Source: JAFEBO01 sp036392375
GTDB taxonomy: Bacteria; Planctomycetota; Phycisphaerae; Phycisphaerales; UBA1924
Assembly: GCA_036392375.1 (NCBI GenBank)
Contig: DASVYC010000026.1
Coordinates: 72,925-136,924 of the forward strand
DNA length: 64,000 bases
Direction: 5' to 3'
Part shown: positions 9,215-16,563 of the stretch, piece by piece
Numbering within the stretch: the first letter of the stretch is position 1
How the letters are laid out: each line of letters opens with the position of its first letter
Position numbers and translations under genes: made by a program
Notes under the pieces: model-generated
What the model was told of the DNA's origin: nothing
What the model saw: the letters and a program-made list of their open reading frames with translations, nothing else
Databases searched by the model: none

Positions 9215-10861
9215 ATGTCCACCACCAATCGTCACGTCATCGTCATCGGCGGCGGCCTCGCGGGCCTCGCCGCGGCCGCGGAACTCTCCACCGCCGGCCT
9301 CCAGTCTGGCATCAAGGTCACCCTCATCGAGGCCAACAACCACCTCGGCGGCAAGATGAACCTGCTCCAAGAGAAGGGCTTCTCCTTCGACATGGGGCCC
9401 ACGATCATCACCATCCCCGGCATCATCAGCGGCATCATCCGCCGCTCCGGCCGCAAGGTCGGCGACATGATCAAGTTCGTCGATCTCGACCCCCAGTGGC
9501 GCTGCCACTTCGAGGACGGCACCGTCATCAACCTCCGCAAGGACCCCGATGTCTTCGCGAAGGAGCTCGATGCCCAGTTCCCCAGCACCAAGCCCGGCGA
9601 CGGCTACAAGAAGTTCATCGAGTACAGCCGCAAGCTCTACCGCCTCTCCGAGAAGGTCTTCTTCTACAAGGACCTCGGCGCCGCGACCGACCTCATGTTC
9701 AGCCCGCCCAAGGCCACCGGCATCGGCGGCGACCTGATGGCCATGGTCGGCACCATGCACTCCACCGTCGCCAAGCAGATCACCAAGCACGTCCCCGAGC
9801 CGCACCTCTGCCAGGTGATGGAGCACTTCCTCCAGTACGTCGGCAGCAGCCCCTTCATGGCGCCGTCGATCCTCAGCCTCATCGCCGCGGCCCAGGTTGA
9901 TCACGGCTGCTGGTACACCATGGCCCCCGACGGCCAGTCCGGCGGCACCCGCTGCATGGCCCGCGCCCTCGAGAAGATCGGGCGCGAGCAGGGTGTCAAT
10001 TACATCACTGGCCGCCGCGTCACTCGCATCGTCGAGCGCGACAACCGCGTGATCGGTGTGGAGATCGACGCCGGCAGCGGCAAGCCCGAGTTCCTCGCCG
10101 CCGACGCCGTCGTCTCGAACTGCGATGTCCAGCGCACCAACCGCGACCTGCTCGACTCGCCCAAAGCCCGGGCCGAGCAGCAGGCGATCGCCAAGAAGTA
10201 CACCCCCGCCTGCAGCGGCGTCGTCCTCTACCTCGGCCTCGACAAGCAGTACGACCACGTCGCCCACCACAACTTTTTCTTCAGCAAGAACAGCCACGAC
10301 GAGTTCAACGACATCTACAGCAAGGGCATCCCCGCCCGCGACCCCACCATGTACATCTGCGCCCCTTCGCGCAGCGACCCGACCCAGGCACCTCCCGGCT
10401 GTGAGGCCCTCTACATCCTCGTCCACACGCCCTACATCCGCGGCAACCAGAAGTGGGACGGCCCCGGCGGCCTGATGGAGCAGTACAAGCCCGTCATCCT
10501 CGACAAGATGCGCCGCATGGGCTTCGCCGATATCGACAAGCACATCGTCGTCGATCGCACCCTCAGCCCCGCTGGCATCGAAAAGATGTACAACGCCGAG
10601 GGCGGCGCGATCTACGGTCTCGCCTCGCACGGCCTCATGCACGGCGGCTTCAAGCCCAAGAACCGCAGCCGCGTCTATTCCAACCTCTACCTCGCCGGCG
10701 GCAGCGCCAACCCCGGCCCCGGCACCCCCATGGTCATCATGAGCGGCGTCACCGCCGCCACCTGCCTGCTCGAGGACTGGAAGATCCCTCTCCCCACCGA
10801 GAGCGGCCGCAACGTCCACGAACGCGTCATCGAGCCCAAGACCGAGCCGGTGCTGGTCTAA
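9215..10861 (+). CDS. CrtI-type carotenoid (phytoene/diapophytoene) desaturase
   Basis: An FAD-dependent desaturase of the CrtI/CrtN/CrtP family, 548 residues. The N-terminus has the dinucleotide-binding motif VIGGGLAGLAAA (10-21) followed by LIEANNHLGGKM, and the C-terminus has the second FAD segment LYLAGGSANPGPGTPMVIMSG. Length matches the family. These enzymes introduce double bonds into C40 phytoene or C30 diapophytoene, or oxidise the chain ends; the sequence alone does not say which. The acyltransferase/glycosyltransferase pair at 14.4-16.5 kb could act later on the same pigment, but no phytoene synthase is in the window, so that link is inference. Confidence 0.9.
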   Translation: MSTTNRHVIVIGGGLAGLAAAAELSTAGLQSGIKVTLIEANNHLGGKMNLLQEKGFSFDMGPTIITIPGIISGIIRRSGRKVGDMIKFVDLDPQWRCHFEDGTVINLRKDPDVFAKELDAQFPSTKPGDGYKKFIEYSRKLYRLSEKVFFYKDLGAATDLMFSPPKATGIGGDLMAMVGTMHSTVAKQITKHVPEPHLCQVMEHFLQYVGSSPFMAPSILSLIAAAQVDHGCWYTMAPDGQSGGTRCMARALEKIGREQGVNYITGRRVTRIVERDNRVIGVEIDAGSGKPEFLAADAVVSNCDVQRTNRDLLDSPKARAEQQAIAKKYTPACSGVVLYLGLDKQYDHVAHHNFFFSKNSHDEFNDIYSKGIPARDPTMYICAPSRSDPTQAPPGCEALYILVHTPYIRGNQKWDGPGGLMEQYKPVILDKMRRMGFADIDKHIVVDRTLSPAGIEKMYNAEGGAIYGLASHGLMHGGFKPKNRSRVYSNLYLAGGSANPGPGTPMVIMSGVTAATCLLEDWKIPLPTESGRNVHERVIEPKTEPVLV

Positions 10862-10880
10862 AGCCGGGGGGAGACCCCAA

Positions 10881-10997
10881 GGGTGCCAATGCCGACGGCT
10901 TGGCGTCTGCAGTGCCGCGGCGGCATCGGTCCACCGGCGATCACCGCGTCCACCCGCGCCCCACCACTGCCCAGCGAAGCGCTGGGCAGTGGCACCC
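10881..10997. repeat. Family A double-hairpin repeat, copy 2
   Basis: Ends are GGGTGCCA and TGGCACCC. The right hairpin is perfect over 12 bp, CACTGCCCAGCG / CGCTGGGCAGTG with loop AAG. The left hairpin (ATGCCGACGGCTTGGCGTCTGCAGTG) is decayed, with several mismatches. It lies between the converging ends of the desaturase and the lectin-like gene. Confidence 0.85.
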
Positions 10998-11011
10998 AAG
11001 CCCGATCGTGA

Positions 11012-12208
11012 TCAGGGACAGATCAACTGGTCGTAATACGGCAGGAACAACAAGAAGTCCGCATCATCCACCAACCGGTCGCCGTTCCAATCGCAGCGTT
11101 TGTCGGCCTCGGGCACCAGCAACGCGTCGTACGCCGGCAGGAACAACAGGAAGTCCGCATCGTCCACGTACGTGTCGAAGTTCAGATCCCCGGGACACTG
11201 GATGCCGACCTCGATCGACCCGATGCCGTACCCGGCGCACTGGTTGCCCGCGCCGAACTGGTACGAGCCGGCGTCGGCTGGGATGAACGGGTCGATGATC
11301 ATGACCTCGGCGCGCGAACCGAGAATGCGGGAGTCGTCGTTGAGGTCGATATCCTCCTTGCGCCACGCGTACGTCAGCGGCCCGCTGCCGGTCAGCGTCG
11401 AACGGAACACGACGCGGTCGCCCGTCTCGGGTGTGAAGCCGGGGCCTTCGAATGTCAGGGGTATCGGGCCCACGCATTCGGTGACGTCGGACCAGTCGGT
11501 GAACGACCACGATTCAATCACCTGGTCAGCCGTCGCGCCGCCCGCACCGGCGGTGAAGCCGACCCAGGCACAATCAGGAAAAAGCGCCGAGCCGCCATCG
11601 AGCATAAAAAGATCGAGCGGGCAGAAGAGGATCGGCTCGCCGTCGAGCCAGACGTAGAGCACGCCGGGTGTGTACTCGATCTTCACATCGTGGAATTCGC
11701 CGTCTGTGACGCTGTCGGGCAGGAAGGCGTGTGCGAGCGATAATGCGTCGGCTTCAGAGTTGCCGCTGGGCCCATCGTTCTGCACACTGACGTGCATGCC
11801 CTGGAACTCGTCGCTGAAGATGAAGGTGTCAAACTCGATGGCGACGCTGCGCGGGATGCCGGCGTAACCGAGGCCCGATCCCCCGCCGCCGATCGCGTCG
11901 GCGGCGCCGTCTTGGATGACAAACGCGAAGCCGTCGGCGGTGCCGCTCTGGATGGCGAAACGGAACGAGGTGCGGAACCCGTTGTTGAGTTCGGACTTCG
12001 AGATGGTGTACCACGCCGCCCCGGCGCCGCCTTGGCCGCTGCGCGTCAGCCGCAACTGGTTGTCGAGGGTGTCGGCCTCGCCAACGAGCGTGAGGCCGCT
12101 GGTGGAGGCAAAGTCCGCGAACGAGAAGACCGCGCCGCACTGCGCCGTTGCCAGCGAGCCCGAGATCGCGATGCCCGCCGAAACCACGAAAAGCACACCC
12201 GTCCGCAT
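11012..12208 (-). CDS. Secreted L-type lectin-like protein with dockerin-like tail
   Basis: A 398-residue exported protein. After a signal peptide (residues 1-24, ending ATAQ) comes a legume-lectin-like beta sandwich (about 25-230) with RTSFRFAI, DGFAFVIQD and VAIEFDTF, typical of the concanavalin A-like fold. An Ig-like stretch follows (TYAWRKEDIDLNDD...DAGSYQFG). The tail holds two similar segments, DLNFDTYVDDADFLLFLPAYD and DWNGDRLVDDADFLLFLPYYD, that resemble calcium-binding dockerin loops of planctomycete secreted proteins. The ATG at 12208 is preceded by GGGAGGGG; upstream codons in the frame are ignored. Likely sugar-binding at the surface; the ligand is unknown. Confidence 0.85.
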   Translation of the reverse strand: MRTGVLFVVSAGIAISGSLATAQCGAVFSFADFASTSGLTLVGEADTLDNQLRLTRSGQGGAGAAWYTISKSELNNGFRTSFRFAIQSGTADGFAFVIQDGAADAIGGGGSGLGYAGIPRSVAIEFDTFIFSDEFQGMHVSVQNDGPSGNSEADALSLAHAFLPDSVTDGEFHDVKIEYTPGVLYVWLDGEPILFCPLDLFMLDGGSALFPDCAWVGFTAGAGGATADQVIESWSFTDWSDVTECVGPIPLTFEGPGFTPETGDRVVFRSTLTGSGPLTYAWRKEDIDLNDDSRILGSRAEVMIIDPFIPADAGSYQFGAGNQCAGYGIGSIEVGIQCPGDLNFDTYVDDADFLLFLPAYDALLVPEADKRCDWNGDRLVDDADFLLFLPYYDQLICP

Positions 12209-12348
12209 GAGCCCCTCCCGCGGCGCCGCCGCGTTGAACGCCCATCGTACTGGCCTGTGCAACCGCCACCAAGAGCATTCTCGATCAGCCGCGCCGTCCC
12301 AGAACCGATCGGACCGAGCCTCCGGACGCGCTGGACCACACCAAAGAC

Positions 12349-12376
12349 AGCAGACCCGGACTTCGCCGGGTCTGCT
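12349..12376 (-). terminator. Hairpin terminator after the dockerin-tailed gene
   Basis: AGCAGACCCGG / CCGGGTCTGCT is an 11-bp perfect stem with loop ACTTCG, beginning about 50 bases past the stop of the minus-strand gene ending at 12424. The following bases in that direction (GTCTTTGG) are only weakly T-rich. Confidence 0.7.
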
Positions 12377-12423
12377 GCTTGGCCATTGCAACAAGTGTGC
12401 GATGTGCTACCAGATGTCGTTGC

Positions 12424-13392
12424 TCACCACGGGCAGACCAGGTCGTTGTACTGGCTGGCGAAGAGCACGAAGTCGGCGTCGTCCACGAAGCCGTCGTCGT
12501 TGAAATCCGCGTCGCAGAACGCCGGGAGCGCCGGGCAGAGCAGTTCGTTGTACGCGCCCGCGAACGCGACGAAGTCGGTGTCATCCACGGCGTTGTCGAG
12601 ATTGATGTCGGCCGAGCAGGGGTCCACGGCGTACGCCGTCGTGTTCACGCCCTGGCCCACACGCACCACCCGCGACTCGCCGGGGTTCAGCGTGAACGTC
12701 CACTGGTACGCGAACGCGCCGTCGGTGTTGTAGCTGGTCTTGTTGGCCAGATCGGTCGATCCGGCGGAGAGGTTGGAGCGGAGGATGCTGCCCGCGTCGG
12801 TGTCGAAGCGCGACTCCGAGCCGTCGCTGGTCACCTGGGCGTACTCAAAGCTGGCCTGCTCGGTGAAGGTGCCGGTGTGGCCGCTGAAGTTCTGGATGTC
12901 ATCCGGGGCCGGGTTGGGCGAGCCGCCCGGCACGTCCATATCGCAGAGGTGGAAGAAGTTGTACACGCGTGGTGTGGCGTTGTCGGCGGCTGCACCGAGC
13001 TTGGCGCGGGTGAACAGCCGCGACTGACGCGGGTTTGGGCCGTCCTTCAGGACGATCACGAACTCGGCGTCGATGAGCTCGAAGCCGACGGCGCCCGTGC
13101 CGACCTTGCTGAAGGTGATCCGCGTCTTGTTGCCGCTGGTGAAAGTCGTGGGCGACTGGAACTTGGCGAACAGCGAGTTGCTGTTGCCGTTCTGCTGACG
13201 CCAGTACCACGTGTACTTGTACTGCCAGTCGGTGAAGTTGTTGTCCTGATAGAAGAACGTGTCGCCGTTGGTCACGCTGAACGCGGGCGTGAGCAACTGG
13301 AACTTGGCGTTGCCCTGCGTGAGGGTCTGGGCCGACGCCGTGCCGACCACCGTCGCGAGCCCCAGGAGGGCCGCCATCTTCGCCGTCTTCAT
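12424..13392 (-). CDS. Secreted protein with dockerin-like tail, function unknown
   Basis: A 322-residue exported protein with a clear signal peptide (MKTAKMAALLGLATVVGTASAQ, stated in two parts: residues 1-11 and 12-22). The body has beta-strand-like, Asn- and Thr-rich sequence and two cysteines near HLCDMDVPGG. The C-terminal 65 residues hold the repeated DINLDNAVDDTDFVAF and DFNDDGFVDDADFVLF loops, the same tail type as the neighbouring lectin-like protein. I chose the second ATG (13392) because GCGAGG then lies 6 bases upstream; the first ATG at 13398 has it directly adjacent. The body is not assignable to a family by eye. Confidence 0.8.
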   Translation of the reverse strand: MKTAKMAALLGLATVVGTASAQTLTQGNAKFQLLTPAFSVTNGDTFFYQDNNFTDWQYKYTWYWRQQNGNSNSLFAKFQSPTTFTSGNKTRITFSKVGTGAVGFELIDAEFVIVLKDGPNPRQSRLFTRAKLGAAADNATPRVYNFFHLCDMDVPGGSPNPAPDDIQNFSGHTGTFTEQASFEYAQVTSDGSESRFDTDAGSILRSNLSAGSTDLANKTSYNTDGAFAYQWTFTLNPGESRVVRVGQGVNTTAYAVDPCSADINLDNAVDDTDFVAFAGAYNELLCPALPAFCDADFNDDGFVDDADFVLFASQYNDLVCPW

Positions 13393-13552
13393 GTGCATCC
13401 TCGCTTTGTGAGTTCCCCGACCAACGGCACGGACACCCGCCCCGCGCGGGATTGGACCACCCGGTCCGCGCGCCGAAACGCCGAGGGTTCAGGATATCTT
13501 GGGGGGAATTACGGATACAGAACTTTACCGATATTTTGGCCCCTCCCAATGT

Positions 13553-13569
13553 TTTCGGACGTTCCGAAA
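13553..13569. promoter_or_regulatory. 17-bp palindrome in divergent promoter region
   Basis: TTTCGGA-CGT-TCCGAAA is a perfect palindrome in the 269-base space between the divergent dockerin-tailed gene and the DUF4126 gene. The surrounding 100 bases are A/T-richer than the window. Position and symmetry suit a repressor operator; the regulator is unknown. Confidence 0.4.
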
Positions 13570-13661
13570 CACCGGCCATTTCGCGGCGGCGGCGAGGCTC
13601 GGTGAAACAAAGTTCCACATCCGCGACGCAAGCGACAGGCGGTGATCCCGAACAACTCGTT

Positions 13662-14276
13662 ATGGAGCTTCTCGCCGCCGTGTGTCTTGGGCTTGGTCTT
13701 TCCGCCGCCGGCGGCCTGCGGATCTTCCTGCCGCTCTTGGTGGTCGGGTTGGGTCAGCGTCTTGGCATGGTTGAGCTTGGTTCGTCGCTCGCTTGGACCG
13801 GCGGCACACCGGCGTTGATCATCCTGTCGGCGCTCTGCGTCGCGGAGGGGCTGGGCTATTGCATACCCGCCGTGGACCACGCGCTCGACGCTGTCTCGGC
13901 CCCTGCGTCTTGGATCGCCGGAGCGCTCTTCGCCACTGGCGCGGTCGCCCTTCCGCTGCAAGACATCACCGCGGCATTGCCCGACGGCCTCGGTTCCACG
14001 CTCGCCTATGCCGCGGGCCTGGGCGGCGCGGCCGCCGCGGGCGCCGCGACCGCGGGTGTCACGCAACTCACCGGCGCCTCCGGCCGCGTCGTCTCCACCA
14101 CGACCACGCTGGGCGTCGCCAACCCGGTCTATGCCACGCTCGAGAACATGCTCGCCGGAGCCATGAGCATCCTCGCGATTCTCGCGCCCGTGGCGCTGGG
14201 AGTCGTGTTGATCATCGCGACGATCGGTGTGTGGTGGATGATCCGCAAGCTGCGCCCACGCCGCGCGATCGCGTGA
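13662..14276 (+). CDS. DUF4126 family membrane protein
   Basis: A 204-residue integral membrane protein. The sequence has about five hydrophobic helices, including LLAAVCLGLGLSAAGGLRIFLPLLVVG at the N-terminus (a hallmark of DUF4126, with the GLRxFxPLL pattern) and a final helix SILAILAPVALGVVLIIATIGVWWM followed by the basic RKLRPRR end. The frame is open further upstream but the extra 70 codons are promoter sequence; the ATG at 13662 gives the family's normal N-terminus. Function of the family is not known to me. It is not obviously linked to its neighbours. Confidence 0.82.
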   Translation: MELLAAVCLGLGLSAAGGLRIFLPLLVVGLGQRLGMVELGSSLAWTGGTPALIILSALCVAEGLGYCIPAVDHALDAVSAPASWIAGALFATGAVALPLQDITAALPDGLGSTLAYAAGLGGAAAAGAATAGVTQLTGASGRVVSTTTTLGVANPVYATLENMLAGAMSILAILAPVALGVVLIIATIGVWWMIRKLRPRRAIA

Positions 14277-14423
14277 CGCATCTCAAGTAAACCCGAAGAA
14301 CCGATCCGGCTCCGAGGCGCGGATGCACCATGATTCTCCGTCGTGCAACACTGGCTCGGCGGCACCGATCGAATGCCGCGCCCCTGATTCGCTCGCTCGC
14401 CGCAGCGTCCCAACGATCCCGCG

Positions 14424-15272
14424 ATGGCACCGACCGATCCGCGCACGGATCTGCTCATCCCCGCCTCCTACTCGCCGACGGTGACGAAGTACTTCGCCCG
14501 CTGGGTGCGGCGGATGTTCAAGAAGTCCTTCCACGCCGTCCGCGTCACCCCCGAGAACGCAGACCTCCTCGCCACGCTGCAGCGTGACCCCACGCCTGCC
14601 ATCGTGCTGGTGTCACACACCTCGTGGTGGGATCCGCTCGTCTGCCTCGTGCTGCACGATCGCTTGAGCCCGCAGCGCGAGCCGCTCGCGCCCATGGACG
14701 CGACGCAGCTCGCCAAGTTCGGGTTCTTCAAGAAGCTCGGGATCTTCGGCATCCAGCCCGACAACCCCGAGAGCCTGCGCGCGATGAGTGAGTACGTGGG
14801 CCGCCGATTCGAGAGCAACCCGCGGTCCACGCTCTGGATCACGCCGCAGGGCCGGTTCGTGGATCCGCGTGATCCGATCGAGCTCCGCCCCGGTGCCGCT
14901 GCCTTGGCTGCCAAGACTCGCCATGTGCGCGTCCTGGCGCTCGCAATCGAGTACGCCTTCTGGACCGATCAGAAACCGGAGGTCTTCCTGCGTTTCGAGC
15001 CGTGCGCGACGCCGGATCGCCCCGACAGCACGACCGCGTGGCACCGCGCGTTCCTGCGCGCCATGAGCGACAACAACGCCCGGCTCGCCGACGCGGTCCG
15101 GTCCCGTGACCCCGCCCGGTTCCGCCCGGCGCTGGGAGAAATCACCGGCCGCGGCGACTCCGATTCCGGCCCTGCGACGAACTGGTTCTACGACCTGTGG
15201 CTGCGGCTGCGCGGGCACTCCGGCCGGGTCGAGGACCGCCGGTTCGCCGGCGACCGCGGAGACCGCCAATGA
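14424..15272 (+). CDS. PlsC-like 1-acyl acyltransferase
   Basis: A 282-residue member of the lysophospholipid/PlsC acyltransferase superfamily. It has the catalytic HX4D motif HTSWWD and the downstream substrate region FGFFKKLGIFGI and WITPQGRF, with IELRPGAAALA. Such enzymes move an acyl chain from acyl-CoA or acyl-ACP to a hydroxyl on a lipid or sugar. Its stop overlaps the start of the next glycosyltransferase gene (ATGA at 15269-15272), so the two are translationally coupled. The pair resembles acyltransferase/glycosyltransferase pairs that finish glycosylated acylated carotenoids; that use is inferred from the desaturase 4 kb upstream. Confidence 0.85.
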   Translation: MAPTDPRTDLLIPASYSPTVTKYFARWVRRMFKKSFHAVRVTPENADLLATLQRDPTPAIVLVSHTSWWDPLVCLVLHDRLSPQREPLAPMDATQLAKFGFFKKLGIFGIQPDNPESLRAMSEYVGRRFESNPRSTLWITPQGRFVDPRDPIELRPGAAALAAKTRHVRVLALAIEYAFWTDQKPEVFLRFEPCATPDRPDSTTAWHRAFLRAMSDNNARLADAVRSRDPARFRPALGEITGRGDSDSGPATNWFYDLWLRLRGHSGRVEDRRFAGDRGDRQ

Positions 15273-16501
15273 CGCCCCTGGAGATCGTGCTGCTGGTCGC
15301 GATGGCCTTGTGCGCGATTACGCTCACGATGACGGTCATCAACTTGGGCGTGTATCGAAGGCCGATGTCGGATGTGAAGGCAGGAATTTCAGCGGTGTCA
15401 TCCGTTGCCGCGGTTCCGGGCCTCAACATCCCACATCCGACGTCCGACATCCCACATCCCACATCCCCTCGGATCACCGTCTGCGTCCCCGCCCGCAACG
15501 AAGAATCCAATCTCGAAGCCTGCGTTCGCTCGATACTCGCCAGCACCGAGCGCGACATCGAGGTGCTGGTCTATGACGACCAGAGCACCGACGACACGCC
15601 CAGCATCCTCGCGCGGCTCATCGCGTCCGATCCCCGCGTGCGAGCGGCACAGGTCACGCCCCTGCCCTCGGGCTGGAACGGCAAGCAGCACGCCTGCTGG
15701 CGCATGTCCGAACAAGCCCGCGGCCAGTGGCTCTGCTTCACCGACGCCGACGTGCGATTCGAGCCCGCCTGCCTCGCCGACGCGCTCGCGTTCGCGCAGG
15801 CTCAGAAGGCCGACCTGGTCTCGACCTTCCCGCGCCAGATCACCGGCTCGCTCGCCGAGCGGCTGGCCGTGCCGATGATCTTTTTCATTCTCTTCTCCTA
15901 TCTGCCCATGCCGCGGATGCGCACGTCACGCGATCCGGCCGCCTCCGCCGCCTGCGGCCAGTTCATCCTCGTCAGCCGCGCCGCCTACGACAAGGCCGGC
16001 GGGCATCAGGCGTTCAAAAACTCCATGCACGACGGCGTGAAGATGCCGCGGGAGGTCCGCAAGGCGGGTTTCCACACCGATCTCTTCGACGGCACCCACC
16101 TGCTCAGCGTCCGCATGTACCGCGGCCTGGCCCAGACCTGGCGCGGCTTTGCCAAGAACGCCTTCGAGGGCCTCGGCTCGATCGGGCTGCTCATGTTCAT
16201 CACGGCCGTGCATCTACTCGCGCACGTGTTGCCGTGGATCATCGTGCCTTGGGCCTTGCTCGGCAAGCTCGGGCCGGCACCGCTGCCCTCCCCCACCGAT
16301 CTCGCGGCCCTCTTCGCCGTCTCATGCGTCGCCATGGCCGTGTTGCAGCGGCTCCTTCTCGCCCGCCGCTTCGAGCAGGGTCTCACGCCCGTGCTGCTGC
16401 ACCCGCTCGGCGTCCTGATGATGACCGCGATCCAATGGCACTCGCTCTACCTCGCCCGCACGGGCCAACGCGCGTGGCGCGGCCGGGTGGCGACGGTGTG
16501 A
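15269..16501 (+). CDS. Membrane glycosyltransferase, family 2
   Basis: A 410-residue inverting glycosyltransferase. An N-terminal membrane helix (about residues 3-27) is followed by a GT-A domain with ITVCVPARNEE, the first-aspartate segment LVYDDQSTDDT and the metal-binding DAD in LCFTDADVRF; a C-terminal block of three or four helices (from about 305) resembles hydroxychlorobactene/diaponeurosporenoate glycosyltransferases. Between the first helix and the GT domain, residues about 32-66 are foreign-looking (SDIPHPTS repeat); removing them would join GVYRR directly to PRITVCV. The gene overlaps the acyltransferase by four bases. Confidence 0.87.
   Translation: MTPLEIVLLVAMALCAITLTMTVINLGVYRRPMSDVKAGISAVSSVAAVPGLNIPHPTSDIPHPTSPRITVCVPARNEESNLEACVRSILASTERDIEVLVYDDQSTDDTPSILARLIASDPRVRAAQVTPLPSGWNGKQHACWRMSEQARGQWLCFTDADVRFEPACLADALAFAQAQKADLVSTFPRQITGSLAERLAVPMIFFILFSYLPMPRMRTSRDPAASAACGQFILVSRAAYDKAGGHQAFKNSMHDGVKMPREVRKAGFHTDLFDGTHLLSVRMYRGLAQTWRGFAKNAFEGLGSIGLLMFITAVHLLAHVLPWIIVPWALLGKLGPAPLPSPTDLAALFAVSCVAMAVLQRLLLARRFEQGLTPVLLHPLGVLMMTAIQWHSLYLARTGQRAWRGRVATV
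15362..15466. repeat. Palindromic segment inserted in frame in the glycosyltransferase
   Basis: A 105-base stretch, a multiple of three, with GATGTCGGATGTG at its left (from 15363) and its near-reverse-complement CACATCCGACGTC and GTCCGACATC repeated at its right end, followed by CATCCCACATCC minisatellite units. The middle (GAAGGCAGGAATTTCAGC) is A/T-richer than the gene. It encodes the linker described in the glycosyltransferase entry. The insertion reading is inference from the alignment-like continuity of the flanking protein. Confidence 0.6.
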
Positions 16502-16510
16502 TGAAAGCGA

Positions 16511-16532
16511 GCCGGGGCGTCCCCGCCCCGGC
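16511..16532. terminator. Hairpin between convergent genes
   Basis: GCCGGGGCG / CGCCCCGGC, a 9-bp perfect stem with a TCCC loop, 9 bases after the glycosyltransferase stop and 32 before the stop of the converging S74 gene. There is no T-run. It could slow polymerase in both directions. Confidence 0.45.
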
Positions 16533-16563
16533 ACCGCCGATTTCCCAACGTTCGATCCGAACA

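Noticed and set aside
9146..10999. 617-residue open frame antisense to the carotenoid desaturase
   Set aside because: It is a shadow of high-GC codon usage: low complexity, Val/Ala/Asp/Gly-rich, no motif, while the plus strand has a clear FAD desaturase.
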